From positions 1 to 40,256 of the forward strand of contig JBPCPM010000149.1 in the NCBI GenBank assembly GCA_050999155.1: a stretch of DNA of 40,256 nucleotides, written 5' to 3'. Positions within the stretch are counted from its first letter, which is position 1, and every line of letters starts with the position of its first letter. The position numbers and the translations under genes are program-made. This stretch comes from JBPCPM01 sp050999155. Lineage in GTDB: Bacteria > Actinomycetota > Thermoleophilia > Solirubrobacterales > 70-9. Below the pieces are notes generated by a model that saw only the letters and a list, made by a program, of their open reading frames with translations, was not told where the DNA came from and did not search any database. Shown piece after piece: positions 32,601 through 39,488 of the stretch.

Positions 32601-33268
32601 GTTCTTCCCGTGGGCCCGGCGGTGAAGGCCTGAGCTCCGAAGAACAGGAGGAAGATCCGCAGTGCCGTGAGGTCTTCGTTCTCGATGGCGGCGGCCACGT
32701 CGATCTCGAGGTACGGAGCCTCGGCACGGTCTGCTTCTGCGCTGTAGAGGCGCCAGTGGCGGCCGTTGGTGAGGATGCCCCACGGTTGGCCGGCGAAGAC
32801 CATGTAGGTCAGGATCTGCGCCACCGGGTCGCCGGAGAGTGACTCTCCGGCCCGGCTGTCCAGCGGGCGACCAAAGTGTTTTGCGTCTGCCACCGCGGCC
32901 GCGCGTTCAAACTGGGCTCGGCCGTCGGACTCGGCCGCAAGCGCGCGATTCGCATCGGTGGTGAACAGTGCGAAGTCGGGAGTCACCCGGCGGCCGGCGG
33001 CCGCCATCCCAGGCTGCACGAGCCATGAAAAGCCCAGGGCCGTGAGCGTGGGTTTGATCAGGCGCTCTTCTGTCTGGCTCTCGTTCATCGACTCTGCGGC
33101 CAGCCGCTCGCTGGACCACAGGTCTCCGAGGACGGAGAGGAGTTCTGCGACGTCCACTTTGCCCCACTCGGGGCGGGCGGGAAGATGGTCGCTGAGAAAG
33201 CGAGTCGAAAACAGCCGCCCTCGGACTGCGGCCGTCTCCAGCGATAGCTGGCTCTCGGGAGCCGCCAT
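29678..33268 (-). CDS. Type IIG restriction-modification enzyme (fused nuclease, N6-adenine methyltransferase and specificity region)
   Basis: A 1196-residue single-chain enzyme. An N-terminal nuclease-like domain (about 60-200) has the PD-(D/E)xK pattern: PDF at 97-99, DAK at 128-130, and a QxxxY in QILTY (151-155). A helical linker follows. The methyltransferase domain has HFTPVYIVDHIV (436-447), SAM motif DPAMGSGHFL (483-492) and the gamma-class catalytic NPPYV (680-684). The region from about 800 to 1160 is the probable target-recognition domain, ending with a helical segment. This is the Eco57I/MmeI-like architecture, which cuts and modifies with one protein. BREX PglX is similar in size but lacks the nuclease, and no other BREX gene is present. 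The start 10 nt after the small upstream gene has a poor ribosome site (GGTAGGG touching ATG), so coupled translation is likely. Confidence 0.92.
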   Translation of the reverse strand: MAAPESQLSLETAAVRGRLFSTRFLSDHLPARPEWGKVDVAELLSVLGDLWSSERLAAESMNESQTEERLIKPTLTALGFSWLVQPGMAAAGRRVTPDFALFTTDANRALAAESDGRAQFERAAAVADAKHFGRPLDSRAGESLSGDPVAQILTYMVFAGQPWGILTNGRHWRLYSAEADRAEAPYLEIDVAAAIENEDLTALRIFLLFFGAQAFTAGPTGRTFLAEALAESFARTATVGEALVQQVKIAVPLLATGLLGSDPRTRESLDRAYTHALVVLYRILFCAHAEGRGLLPIGNTHYEAYSARAHSRKIAAALDGGRVLSSRSDDLHNDLRGLFRMVDLGEPDLGVNEYDGGLFNPDTHPWLKNRTVPDSLLAPAADRIYRVHGEFVDYADLAVRHLGTVYEHLLRFMLAESEDGDLELVENPNRKSSGVHFTPVYIVDHIVRTTLDPVFDRCSNAAHQAGLSGEQALHHFLEMRVLDPAMGSGHFLVSATAHLARRIADDPAYADGDLGADELRRLVAERSIYGVDLDPLAVELARVSLWLTTVRDDEPLTFLHNLREGNSLVGTRLADLLTADDIFADQLTDESRALLEKLGEIDSLRTSSGTDADTKRRLAEQAAEIQAPLLKRADRRADESFSDHVARGRPFHWELEFPEIFLSVGGEPLESGGFDAVIGNPPYVRIQDQGPGMAQWTREHFETASGSFDTYIPFVERGIELMAPSGRLGFILPNKFFKLDYGKKLRERLAGAKLVEEILDFGGAQVFEDATTYTCVLLLDAGERKEFTYRRVEGEASSVRAVVSTGDLPEGERFAAASRGKAPWVLVAGDEADVYSSARKESQPLDEVVEHIFVGLQTSADSVFIAQNLGRRAGFQVVWSKASESEHELEPELLRPIASGGDVGRYAFDALDELLLFPYSEGDDGDMRLMPWEEIERLEATRDYFLEHEQLLRDREGGKMDRAGWWGYVYPKNLGSHDEPKLGIPRLCDRLRASVDATGGIYLDNVDVNGLLPKKGGPRLLTLSVLLNSRLLDWIFRRHSVPFQNDFWSANKQFIAPLPIRVPDPAQESALVDLGSRLHEHAAARAEERREFLAWLEGAIGCRIDDLEGKTRLRSYFDEQFEDFLAILRRNARRLSVDPASRGFRQRVEAEHRASVDRIVELGQLVRSDEDQADDLVFELYELTAAQRALVDGEYA

Positions 33269-33278
33269 CCCTACCGGG

Positions 33279-33566
33279 TCAGGCTGCGAACAGCTCCTGC
33301 TGCTCGTCGTCTCCGGTTTGCGTGTTGTTGTCCAGGGCTTGGACATCCTCGTAGAAGGTGACGATGAGATTGTCCCGATCGAGGAAGGTCGCTCCGGCCT
33401 CGTCGAAGGAGCGAATCGAGGCATCCGGATGAGACGCTCTGACGGCCTCAATCATCTGCTGTCGGCGCTCGGCGGGGGTCCCAGGAATGACCACCTCGCT
33501 GGTTGCGCGGTGTTGGGTGTCGCTGTCGAGGTCACGAGCTTTGATTACGAGGCTGGCCATCTTCAT
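33279..33566 (-). CDS. 95-residue protein of unknown function upstream of the Type IIG enzyme
   Basis: A complete frame from ATG 33566 to TGA 33279, 10 nt before the restriction gene. It has no Cys, no transmembrane segment and an acidic, Gln-rich tail (NTQTGDDEQQELFAA). The pattern strand (SLVIKARD), strand (ATSEVVIPG), long helix (PAERRQQMIEAVRASHP), two strands (ASIRSFDE, NLIVTFYED) suggests a small alpha/beta domain. No helix-turn-helix of a classical restriction controller protein is visible. I do not recognise the family. Its own leaderless promoter (TAGCGT 7 nt upstream) and coupling to the nuclease gene suggest a regulator, a specificity accessory or an unrelated passenger. Confidence 0.75.
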   Translation of the reverse strand: MKMASLVIKARDLDSDTQHRATSEVVIPGTPAERRQQMIEAVRASHPDASIRSFDEAGATFLDRDNLIVTFYEDVQALDNNTQTGDDEQQELFAA

Positions 33567-33573
33567 GGGTGCG

Positions 33574-33579
33574 ACGCTA
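33574..33579 (-). promoter_or_regulatory. -10 hexamer of the restriction-modification operon
   Basis: TAGCGT on the minus strand, 7 nt before ATG 33566. It means the cassette carries its own promoter rather than relying on purK transcription. Confidence 0.45.
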
Positions 33580-33637
33580 CGCGATCAGGCGGACGCTGCG
33601 GGCCGTTGACGCGCACAAAAGCCGCACGTTGGGGTGT

Positions 33638-34828
33638 CTATCTAGAGTCGGTTGGGACCGAACCTCCGGCGAGTCTCGTTGCGGCCTCCCGGGCCACCGA
33701 CAGCGCGTCCTCGATGTCGCCACCGAGGGCCGTGACGTGGCCGAGCTTGCGGCCCGGGCGCGACGCCTTGCCGTACAGGTGCACGTGTGCGCCCGGGACG
33801 GCCAGCGCCGCTTCCCGCCGCGACGCCGGGTCGCTGCCGTCCTCCGGGCCGAGCACGTTGACCATCACTGCGGCCGGGGCGACGAGCTCCGGGCGGCCGG
33901 GGGGCCAGCCGAGCACGGTGCGCAGGTGGTTCTCGAACTGGGAGGTGATACATCCTTCGATGGTCAGGTGCCCGGAGTTGTGGGGTCGCATGGCCAGCTC
34001 GTTGACGACCAGCCCGTCGGGGGTGGCGAACAGCTCGACGGCGAGCATGCCCGTGGTCCGCAACTCCTCGGCGATGGCCATGCCCAGCGCCTGGGCCTCG
34101 CGGGCCTCGCGCTCGTCGATCGGCGCGGGGGCGTGGACCTCGTGGCAGATCCCGTCGCGCTGGACGGTCTCGACCACGGGGTAGACCACCGCGTCGCCCT
34201 CCGCATTGCGCGCGACCAGGACTGCGAGCTCCCGGTCGATCTCCACGCGCTCCTCGACCAGCACACGGGAATCGGTGCCATCGCGGATGAGGTCACCCAC
34301 GGTGGCCGCGGCCTCCTCCGGACCGTCGAGCATCCACACGCCCCGGCCGTCGTAGCCGCCCCGCGCCGTCTTGAGCACGACAGGCCAGCCGTGGGGCTCG
34401 GCGAAGGCCTCGACCTCCGATGCCGAGGCGACCTCCGACCAGGCGGGAACGGGAAGGCCGAGCTCGCCGAGCCGGGCCCGTTGCACGAGCTTGTCCTGGG
34501 CGTGGAGCTGGGCCGCCGGGGGTGGCTGCATCGACACGCCGCTCCCGGCCATGCGCCGCAGGTCCTCGGGAGGGGCGAGCTCGTGGTCGAAGGTCACGAC
34601 GTCGGCGCGAGCGGCGAGTCGTAGCAGGGCGTCCGCGTCGTCCGGGCTGCCGAGCTCGTACCCTGCGCCCGCCCGGACGGCCGGGTCCTCGGGCCGCTCG
34701 GCCAGCACCACCAGCTCGACGTCCAAGGCGGCCGCGGGAGCCAGGCTCATCCGTGCGAGCTGACCCCCTCCGACCATCCCCACGGTCGGGCGCCCCGGGG
34801 TGCGGGGGTCGGTGGCATCGCCGGACAC
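33638..34828 (-). CDS. purK: N5-carboxyaminoimidazole ribonucleotide synthase
   Basis: A 396-residue ATP-grasp enzyme. The N-terminal AIR-binding motif is VGMVGGGQLARM. The ATP-grasp core holds PVVLKTARGGYDGRGVWM, VLVEERVEIDRELAVLVAR and ELFATPDGLVVNELAMRPHNSGH, with the Glu/Asn metal ligands in the last. It carboxylates AIR with bicarbonate and ATP to N5-CAIR for PurE. GTG 34828 is preferred; TTG 34840 would add four residues. Downstream lies the restriction cassette and only then purE. It is divergent from a nitrilase-family gene, with a TATACT for the latter in the 127-nt gap. Confidence 0.95.
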   Translation of the reverse strand: MSGDATDPRTPGRPTVGMVGGGQLARMSLAPAAALDVELVVLAERPEDPAVRAGAGYELGSPDDADALLRLAARADVVTFDHELAPPEDLRRMAGSGVSMQPPPAAQLHAQDKLVQRARLGELGLPVPAWSEVASASEVEAFAEPHGWPVVLKTARGGYDGRGVWMLDGPEEAAATVGDLIRDGTDSRVLVEERVEIDRELAVLVARNAEGDAVVYPVVETVQRDGICHEVHAPAPIDEREAREAQALGMAIAEELRTTGMLAVELFATPDGLVVNELAMRPHNSGHLTIEGCITSQFENHLRTVLGWPPGRPELVAPAAVMVNVLGPEDGSDPASRREAALAVPGAHVHLYGKASRPGRKLGHVTALGGDIEDALSVAREAATRLAGGSVPTDSR

Positions 34829-34898
34829 GGCCCTATCCAATCACCGATCGCTCGCGGAGTGGCCCTCCGCCGGGCAGGTTCCGAACACCGATCGCGCC

Positions 34899-34904
34899 TA
34901 TACT
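34899..34904 (+). promoter_or_regulatory. -10 element of the nitrilase/TetR operon
   Basis: TATACT, 51 nt before ATG 34956, the closest match to TATAAT in the window. TTCCGA 14 nt upstream (34879-34884) is a weak -35. A leader of about 45 nt would result, without a strong ribosome binding site. Confidence 0.4.
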
Positions 34905-34955
34905 TCCGGGTGGTCAGCGGCACCTGTGGGGGCCATCGGACGCTGACCGCGAACC

Positions 34956-35795
34956 ATGCGTGTCGCCGCCATCCAGCTGAACTCGGGATCGGACGCCGAG
35001 GCGAACCTCGACGCCGCGACCCGCCTGCTCCGGCGCGCCGCCGGCGCCGGGGCCGAGTTCGCGGTCCTGCCGGAGAAGTGGTTGTGCCTGGGGTCGGCCG
35101 AGGCGCTGGCCGGCTCGGCCGAAGCGCTCGACGGCCCGTCGCTCACCGCGATCGCAGGCCTCGCCGGGAACCTCGGCCTCGCCGTCGTCGCGGGCAGCAT
35201 CGTCGAGCGCCACGGCGATCACCTGCACAACACCTCGGTGCTGTTCGACCGCGAGGGTCGCCACGTCGCCGCCTACCGCAAGATCCACATGTTCGACGTC
35301 GAGGTCGAGGGGACCGCGTACCGCGAGTCCGACCTCGAGAGGGCAGGCACCGAGCCGGTGCTCGCCCCGCTCGGCGACCGCCGCGTCGGTCTGACGGTTT
35401 GTTACGACCTGCGCTTTCCCGAGCTGTACCGCGAGTTGGCGGTGGCCGGGGCCGAACTCATCACCTGTCCCGCCGCCTTCACGGCCGCCACGGGGCGCGA
35501 CCACTGGGAGGTCCTGGTGCGGGCGCGGGCGATCGAAAACCAGCTCTTCGTCGTCGCCGCCGGCCAGTACGGCACGGCCGAGCCGCACTACCGTTCCTAC
35601 GGGCGCTCGATGATCGTTGACCCCTGGGGGACCGTCCTCGCCACCGCCCCCGACGTCGCGGAGACCGTCGTGGTCGCCGACCTTGACTTCTGCCGCATGG
35701 CCGAGCTGCGCGAACGGTTCCCCTCGCTGGCCAACCGCCGGCCCGGCGCCTACCGGGCGCCCGGCATCACGACTGCCCAGGCGGTGGTCGCGTGA
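34956..35795 (+). CDS. Carbon-nitrogen hydrolase (nitrilase superfamily, amidase type)
   Basis: A 279-residue enzyme with the Glu-Lys-Cys triad of the superfamily: Glu40 in VLPEKW, Lys109 in YRKIHMFD, and Cys149 in LTVCYDLRFPELYRE. The YRKIHMFDVEV and CYDLRFPE wording is closest to the Nit1/Nit2 branch (deaminated glutathione amidase, omega-amidase), which hydrolyses amides of dicarboxylic acids. The final part FPSLANRRPGAYRAP is also typical of that branch. The gene ends in a GTGA overlap with a TetR regulator. Exact substrate unknown. Confidence 0.9.
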   Translation: MRVAAIQLNSGSDAEANLDAATRLLRRAAGAGAEFAVLPEKWLCLGSAEALAGSAEALDGPSLTAIAGLAGNLGLAVVAGSIVERHGDHLHNTSVLFDREGRHVAAYRKIHMFDVEVEGTAYRESDLERAGTEPVLAPLGDRRVGLTVCYDLRFPELYRELAVAGAELITCPAAFTAATGRDHWEVLVRARAIENQLFVVAAGQYGTAEPHYRSYGRSMIVDPWGTVLATAPDVAETVVVADLDFCRMAELRERFPSLANRRPGAYRAPGITTAQAVVA

Positions 35796-36403
35796 CCCCC
35801 ACCACGGCAGCCATCGAAAAGCGACGCGTGATCCTGCGCGCGGCCGTCCGCGTCTTCGCCCGCCGCGGCTTTCACGCCTGCCGCGTGGCCGACATCGCCG
35901 ACGAGGCTGGCGTCGCCTACGGCCTCGTCTACCACTACTTCCGCTCCAAGGAGCAGATCCTGTCGGTCCTGTTCACCGAGCGCTGGGGACTGATGCTCGA
36001 CGCGATCGCCGCCGCCGAGCGCGAGCAACAGACCGCCCGGGCCCGCCTGGAGCAGGTGGCCCGGTTCATCACCGACTCCTACCGCCGCGACCCGGAGATG
36101 ATGAAGGTGATCATCGTCGAGGTGACCCGGGCGGCGAACTCGTTTGGGCAGATCCACCTCGACGAGATCGGCGAGGCCTACCGGCTGATCGCCGAGATCG
36201 TGCGCGAGGGCCAGGAACGCGGCGAGCTACGCGACGACGTCGACCCGATGGTGATCTCGGTCTGGTTCTACGGCGCTATCGAGCAGCTGCTGTCAGGCTG
36301 GATCTTCGGGCTGTTGGCCACCGGCGACGACGAGCTGCGCCAGGCCGAGCGCACGGTCGTCGACACGCTGTTCGGTGGACTGGCCGCGTCCCCGGGCGCC
36401 TGA
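35792..36403 (+). CDS. TetR/AcrR-family transcriptional regulator
   Basis: A 203-residue regulator. The N-terminal DNA-binding domain is ILRAAVRVFARRGFHACRVADIADEAGVAYGLVYHYFRSKEQIL (about residues 13-58), with the helix-turn-helix at 34-53. The C-terminal ligand domain contains RRDPEMMKVIIVEVTRAANSFG and a segment WFYGAIEQLLSGWIFGLL like those of fatty-acyl-CoA-responsive FadR-type TetR proteins. It starts within the nitrilase stop (GTGA). It may control that gene, or act further afield; it is the only TetR gene in the window and so a candidate for the palindromes at 21693-21787, though 14 kb away. Confidence 0.9.
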   Translation: MTPTTAAIEKRRVILRAAVRVFARRGFHACRVADIADEAGVAYGLVYHYFRSKEQILSVLFTERWGLMLDAIAAAEREQQTARARLEQVARFITDSYRRDPEMMKVIIVEVTRAANSFGQIHLDEIGEAYRLIAEIVREGQERGELRDDVDPMVISVWFYGAIEQLLSGWIFGLLATGDDELRQAERTVVDTLFGGLAASPGA

Positions 36404-36487
36404 GGCGACGGCCGAACTGGTTTACTGGCTCCGACCTCTCCGCACCTCCGGTTTGGCCCGCACCGGCCAGGGGGACGGACACTACGC

Positions 36488-36790
36488 ATGAGCGAGCCCA
36501 AGAAGACCCCGACAACCGCCTCCGAGGCTGGCGTCAACGCCGGCGCCGGCGGATCCGTCGATCCGGCCGCGGCGGCCACGCGCGCCCGGCAGGCCAAGAC
36601 GACAGCGGGGTCCGGGGACGCCCAAGGGGCGCCGACCGGAGCGGGAGAGCACGTCAACCAGGGTGCGACGGGAAACCTCGGGCCCGCGCACGAGCACGAT
36701 CCCTTCGTCGACAACGCCGCCCTGTACGTCGGGGGCGCCTTCGCCGCCGGCTTGGCGCTGGCCATCGCGCTGAGGTGGCTCCGTGGCTGA
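36488..36790 (+). CDS. Small membrane protein with disordered N-terminus, unknown function
   Basis: A 100-residue protein. Residues 1-70 are Ala/Gly/Thr-rich, low in hydrophobics and likely disordered. Residues 77-97 (LYVGGAFAAGLALAIALRWL) form one membrane helix followed by a basic end, so it is tail-anchored with the N-terminus probably in the cytoplasm. No family is recognised. It overlaps the holin-like gene by 8 nt (GTGGCTGA) and is first of three coupled small genes. AGGGGGA lies about 12 nt upstream of ATG 36488. Confidence 0.8.
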   Translation: MSEPKKTPTTASEAGVNAGAGGSVDPAAAATRARQAKTTAGSGDAQGAPTGAGEHVNQGATGNLGPAHEHDPFVDNAALYVGGAFAAGLALAIALRWLRG

Positions 36791-37259
36791 GCGCGAACCG
36801 GTTCCGCCCGAGGTCCGTGACCGCTCCATCGGCGAGCTCGTCAGCGAGGCCTCCGAGAAGGGCGCGCTGCTGGTCCGCGAAGAGATCGCGCTGGCCAAGG
36901 CCGAAGTCCAGGCGAAGGTCAAGAGCCTGGGCAAGGGCGCGGCCGTCGGCGGTGCCGCAGCCGTCTTTCTTATCGCAGCCGGGCTGCTGCTGCTCCACGG
37001 CATCGCCCTGCTGATCAACGACCTTCTCGGCGTCACCACCGCCATCTGGCTCGGCTACCTGATCGAGGCCGGCGCGTTTCTGGTCCTGGCCGCCATCGCC
37101 GGGCTGATCGTCAAGCGCCTGTTCGACAAGGGCACCCCGCCCACGCCGGAGATGGCCATCGCCGAGGCCGAGGCCGCCCTGGCCGAGCTGCGGCGCGCTG
37201 GTGCCGTCGACGATCCCCAGCTGACCCGGCCCACGTCGACGAAGGCGACAGCCAAGTGA
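36783..37259 (+). CDS. Phage-holin-superfamily membrane protein (DUF1469 type)
   Basis: A 158-residue protein. An amphipathic N-terminal helix (SIGELVSEASEKGALLVREEIALAKAEVQ) precedes two membrane helices near residues 53-78 and 87-108. An acidic, Ala-rich cytoplasmic tail follows. This is the layout of the chromosomal Act_holin/DUF1469 proteins, which despite the name are normal actinobacterial envelope proteins and not evidence of a phage. The GTG start lies in the end of the upstream gene, and the next gene starts in its stop (GTGA), so all three are co-translated. Confidence 0.88.
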   Translation: MAEREPVPPEVRDRSIGELVSEASEKGALLVREEIALAKAEVQAKVKSLGKGAAVGGAAAVFLIAAGLLLLHGIALLINDLLGVTTAIWLGYLIEAGAFLVLAAIAGLIVKRLFDKGTPPTPEMAIAEAEAALAELRRAGAVDDPQLTRPTSTKATAK

Positions 37260-37501
37260 GCCCCGCCGGAGATCGCGCGCCGGTGGCCCGGGACCGCACT
37301 CCCGAGCAGATCCGCGCGGACATCCAGCGCACCCGCAAGGAGCTCGGCCAGTCGGTCGAGCAGCTGCGCTGGAAGGCCACCGAGATCGCCGACTGGCGCC
37401 GCCAGCTGCACCAGCACCGGACGAAGGTGATGGTGGGCGCGGTGGTCGCCGGGTTCATCGTCGGCGGCGGGATAGCAGCGATCGCCGCCCGACGCGACTA
37501 G
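37256..37501 (+). CDS. DUF3618 membrane protein
   Basis: An 81-residue protein with the DUF3618 signature TPEQIRADIQRTRKELGQSVEQL, then a basic linker and one C-terminal membrane helix (about 58-78, MVGAVVAGFIVGGGIAAIA). Genes of this family regularly follow holin-like DUF1469 genes in actinobacteria; function is unknown, probably in membrane organisation or stress. It begins at GTG in a GTGA overlap and ends 9 nt before the stop of the convergent DegV gene. Confidence 0.88.
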   Translation: MSPAGDRAPVARDRTPEQIRADIQRTRKELGQSVEQLRWKATEIADWRRQLHQHRTKVMVGAVVAGFIVGGGIAAIAARRD

Positions 37502-37510
37502 AACACCGCT

Positions 37511-38377
37511 CTAGTCCAGCAGCGCCGCAGGCATCGCCCCGATGCCCAGCAGCCCCGGGCCGGAGTGGGAGCCGAGCACGGGCCCGATCTCCGATACGAG
37601 GACCGGAGGGCGGCCGAAGATCTCCGTGCAGTCGGCTCGGAGGCGCTCGATCGTCTCGGGGTCCTGGATGTGCTGGAGAAGCCAGGCGTCGGAGCCCTGT
37701 TCGTGGACCGTGCGGGCGTACTCGAGCAGGCGGTCGTAGACACGACGGCGGGTCCGGACCTTGTCCACGGCCTTGACCTCCTCCTCCATCGTGAGGATTG
37801 GCTTGATCTGCAGCCGGGAGCCGATGAAGGCCTGCGCGCCGCCGATCCGTCCCCCCCGGCGCAGGTACTCCAAGGTGTCGACGGCGAACCACATCTGCAG
37901 CGCCTCGCGGGCCTGGCGGGCTCGGGCCGCTGCCTCGGTGGCGCTCGCCCCCGAAGCAGCGGCGCGGGAAGCGGCGAGCACGACGAGCGCGAACCCGCCA
38001 GCCGCCGAGCGGGAGTCGTACAGCTCGATCCGCTCTCCGCCGCGACCGTCGTCGATCAGCGTCTGGCGTGCCTGGCGGGCTGACTCGAACGTCCCCGAGA
38101 TGCCGGCGGACAGGTGGATCGACACGATCTCGCCCCCGTCGGCCAGCAGCGGCTCGTAGACCTCGATGAACTCGCCCACCGAGGGCTGGGAGGTCGCGAC
38201 GCTCTCTGCCGAGCGGGCCAGGCGGCCGTAGAACTCGTCGTAGTCGGTGATCTCCGACTCGCGCTGCTCGTGGCCCTCGAGACTCACGTGCAGGCTCACT
38301 TCGTGGATCTGCTCGGCGGCCACGAGCGCTCCGGGTAGGTAGTGGGTGGTGTCGGCGACGACGGAGGTCTGTCCCAT
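37511..38377 (-). CDS. DegV/FakB-family fatty-acid-binding protein
   Basis: A 288-residue DegV-fold protein. It shows the N-terminal SVVADTTHYLP, the central IHLSAGISGTFESARQA (fatty-acid carboxylate-binding loop), a glycine-rich RRGGRIGGAQAFIGSRLQIKPIL helix start and the C-terminal GPVLGSHSGPGLLGIG. The last is the usual GPVIGTHxGPG motif. In Firmicutes such proteins present a fatty acid to the kinase FakA; whether that applies here is unknown, and no fakA is nearby. It is divergent from the epimerase gene with 38 nt between start codons. Confidence 0.9.
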   Translation of the reverse strand: MGQTSVVADTTHYLPGALVAAEQIHEVSLHVSLEGHEQRESEITDYDEFYGRLARSAESVATSQPSVGEFIEVYEPLLADGGEIVSIHLSAGISGTFESARQARQTLIDDGRGGERIELYDSRSAAGGFALVVLAASRAAASGASATEAAARARQAREALQMWFAVDTLEYLRRGGRIGGAQAFIGSRLQIKPILTMEEEVKAVDKVRTRRRVYDRLLEYARTVHEQGSDAWLLQHIQDPETIERLRADCTEIFGRPPVLVSEIGPVLGSHSGPGLLGIGAMPAALLD

Positions 38378-38402
38378 GGGGCGTTTGTATCACCGCCATC
38401 GG

Positions 38403-38408
38403 TACGGT
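38403..38408 (+). promoter_or_regulatory. -10 hexamer of the epimerase operon
   Basis: TACGGT, 7 nt before GTG 38416. Because an earlier in-frame GTG (38407) overlaps this hexamer, the element favours 38416 as the true start. Confidence 0.45.
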
Positions 38409-38415
38409 GCGAGGC

Positions 38416-39486
38416 GTGGCAACGGTATTGGTGACTGGGGGAACCGGCTTCGTCGGGTCGCACATCGTGCGCGCGCTGCGTCGCCGCGGCGACGACGTGC
38501 GCGTCTCGGTGCGCGAGCGTTCGCGCACCGACAACCTGCGTTCGATGGACCTCGAGTACGTCAGCTGCGACCTGCGCGACCCCGACGGCGCCGCCCGCGC
38601 CGTGGCCGGGGTGGACAAGATCGTCAACGCCGCCGGGCTCGTGTCCCTCGATCCGGCAGACAACGACCGGCTGTTCGGCGCCAATGTCACCTGCACCCGC
38701 AACGTCTTGGAGGCCGCGCTGGCCGCCGACGTCGGACGCGTCGTCCATGTCTCTGCCGCGGCCGCGCTCGGTCCGGCGCCGGAGTCGGGCACCGTCGACG
38801 AGGACGCGGTGTTCAACGCGGGCCGGCTGTCGATCCCCTACATCAACTCCAAGCACGAGGCCGAGATCGAGGCGATGCGCGTCGCCGCCCAGGGCCTCGG
38901 GGTCGTCGTGGTCAGCCCCACCTGGGCGATGGGTCCCGGCGACGTCTACGCCAGCTCCACCTACTTCGTGCGCAACTTCCTGCGCGGCGAGGTGCCCGTC
39001 TACCTCAGCGGCGGGGTCAACATCGTCGACGTGCGCGACGTCGCCCGCGGCGTGCTGCTGGCCGACCGCAAGGGCGAGGTGGGTGAGCGCTACGTGCTCG
39101 GTGGCCGCAACTTCACAGCCAGCCGGCTGATGGCCGACCTGTCGCGGATCAGCGGCGTCCGGCCCGGCATCCAGCTTCCGGGGCGCGCCGCGGTGGCGGC
39201 GGCCCAGGTGGCCCGGACGGTCGGGGTGGACTCCGGGCTCAACCTCAACGAGGCGAAGATGGCCTCGCGGTGGTGGACCTACCGCTCGGCGAAGGCCAAG
39301 CGGGACATCGGCTTCGAGGCGCGCCCCCACGAGGAGACGCTCGAGGACACCGTCAGCTGGTGGGTCCAGCAGCTCGGCGACAACGCCGTGGCCGAGTCAT
39401 CGGGGCCGATGGCGCCGCTCCGGATGGCCGGGCGCGCGGTCGGGCTTGCCGGCCGAGGGGTCTCCCTGCGCCCGTTCTCGCGCTGA
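38416..39486 (+). CDS. NAD-dependent epimerase/dehydratase (extended SDR)
   Basis: A 356-residue extended SDR. It has the cofactor motif VTGGTGFVGSHIV at residues 6-18, VHVSAAAALG with the catalytic Ser region, and the YxxxK pair in IPYINSKHEAE. The C-terminal substrate half is ordinary to about 320 and then has a basic tail (LRMAGRAVGLAGRGVSLRPFSR). This resembles dihydroflavonol-reductase- and sterol/hopanoid-type (HpnA-like) members rather than sugar epimerases, but the substrate is not determinable. It is followed 2 nt later by a thioredoxin-fold gene, likely in one transcript. Confidence 0.88.
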   Translation: MATVLVTGGTGFVGSHIVRALRRRGDDVRVSVRERSRTDNLRSMDLEYVSCDLRDPDGAARAVAGVDKIVNAAGLVSLDPADNDRLFGANVTCTRNVLEAALAADVGRVVHVSAAAALGPAPESGTVDEDAVFNAGRLSIPYINSKHEAEIEAMRVAAQGLGVVVVSPTWAMGPGDVYASSTYFVRNFLRGEVPVYLSGGVNIVDVRDVARGVLLADRKGEVGERYVLGGRNFTASRLMADLSRISGVRPGIQLPGRAAVAAAQVARTVGVDSGLNLNEAKMASRWWTYRSAKAKRDIGFEARPHEETLEDTVSWWVQQLGDNAVAESSGPMAPLRMAGRAVGLAGRGVSLRPFSR

Positions 39487-39488
39487 CC

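Larger units (their letters stand above)
29614..33637. other. Restriction-modification cassette separating purK from purE (probable insertion)
   Basis: Everything between the purK stop and the purE start is two genes transcribed with the pur genes: a 95-residue unknown protein and a Type IIG enzyme. The DNA uses noticeably more A/T-ending codons than its surroundings. A 6-bp direct repeat, GACACC on the minus strand, lies at each junction (33638-33633 and 29625-29620), which is short enough to be chance. No transposase, integrase or long terminal repeat is present. Confidence 0.5.

Noticed and set aside
29678..33268. BREX PglX methyltransferase
   Set aside because: Size and NPPY motif would fit, but an N-terminal PD-(D/E)xK-like nuclease region is present and no BREX genes are nearby.
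36783..37259. Possible prophage because of a holin-like protein
   Set aside because: No other phage genes. The protein belongs to a chromosomal holin-like family usually paired with DUF3618, as here.
38407..38415. GTG 38407 as the epimerase start
   Set aside because: It overlaps the TACGGT -10 hexamer; GTG 38416 gives the normal N-terminus directly before the cofactor-binding strand.
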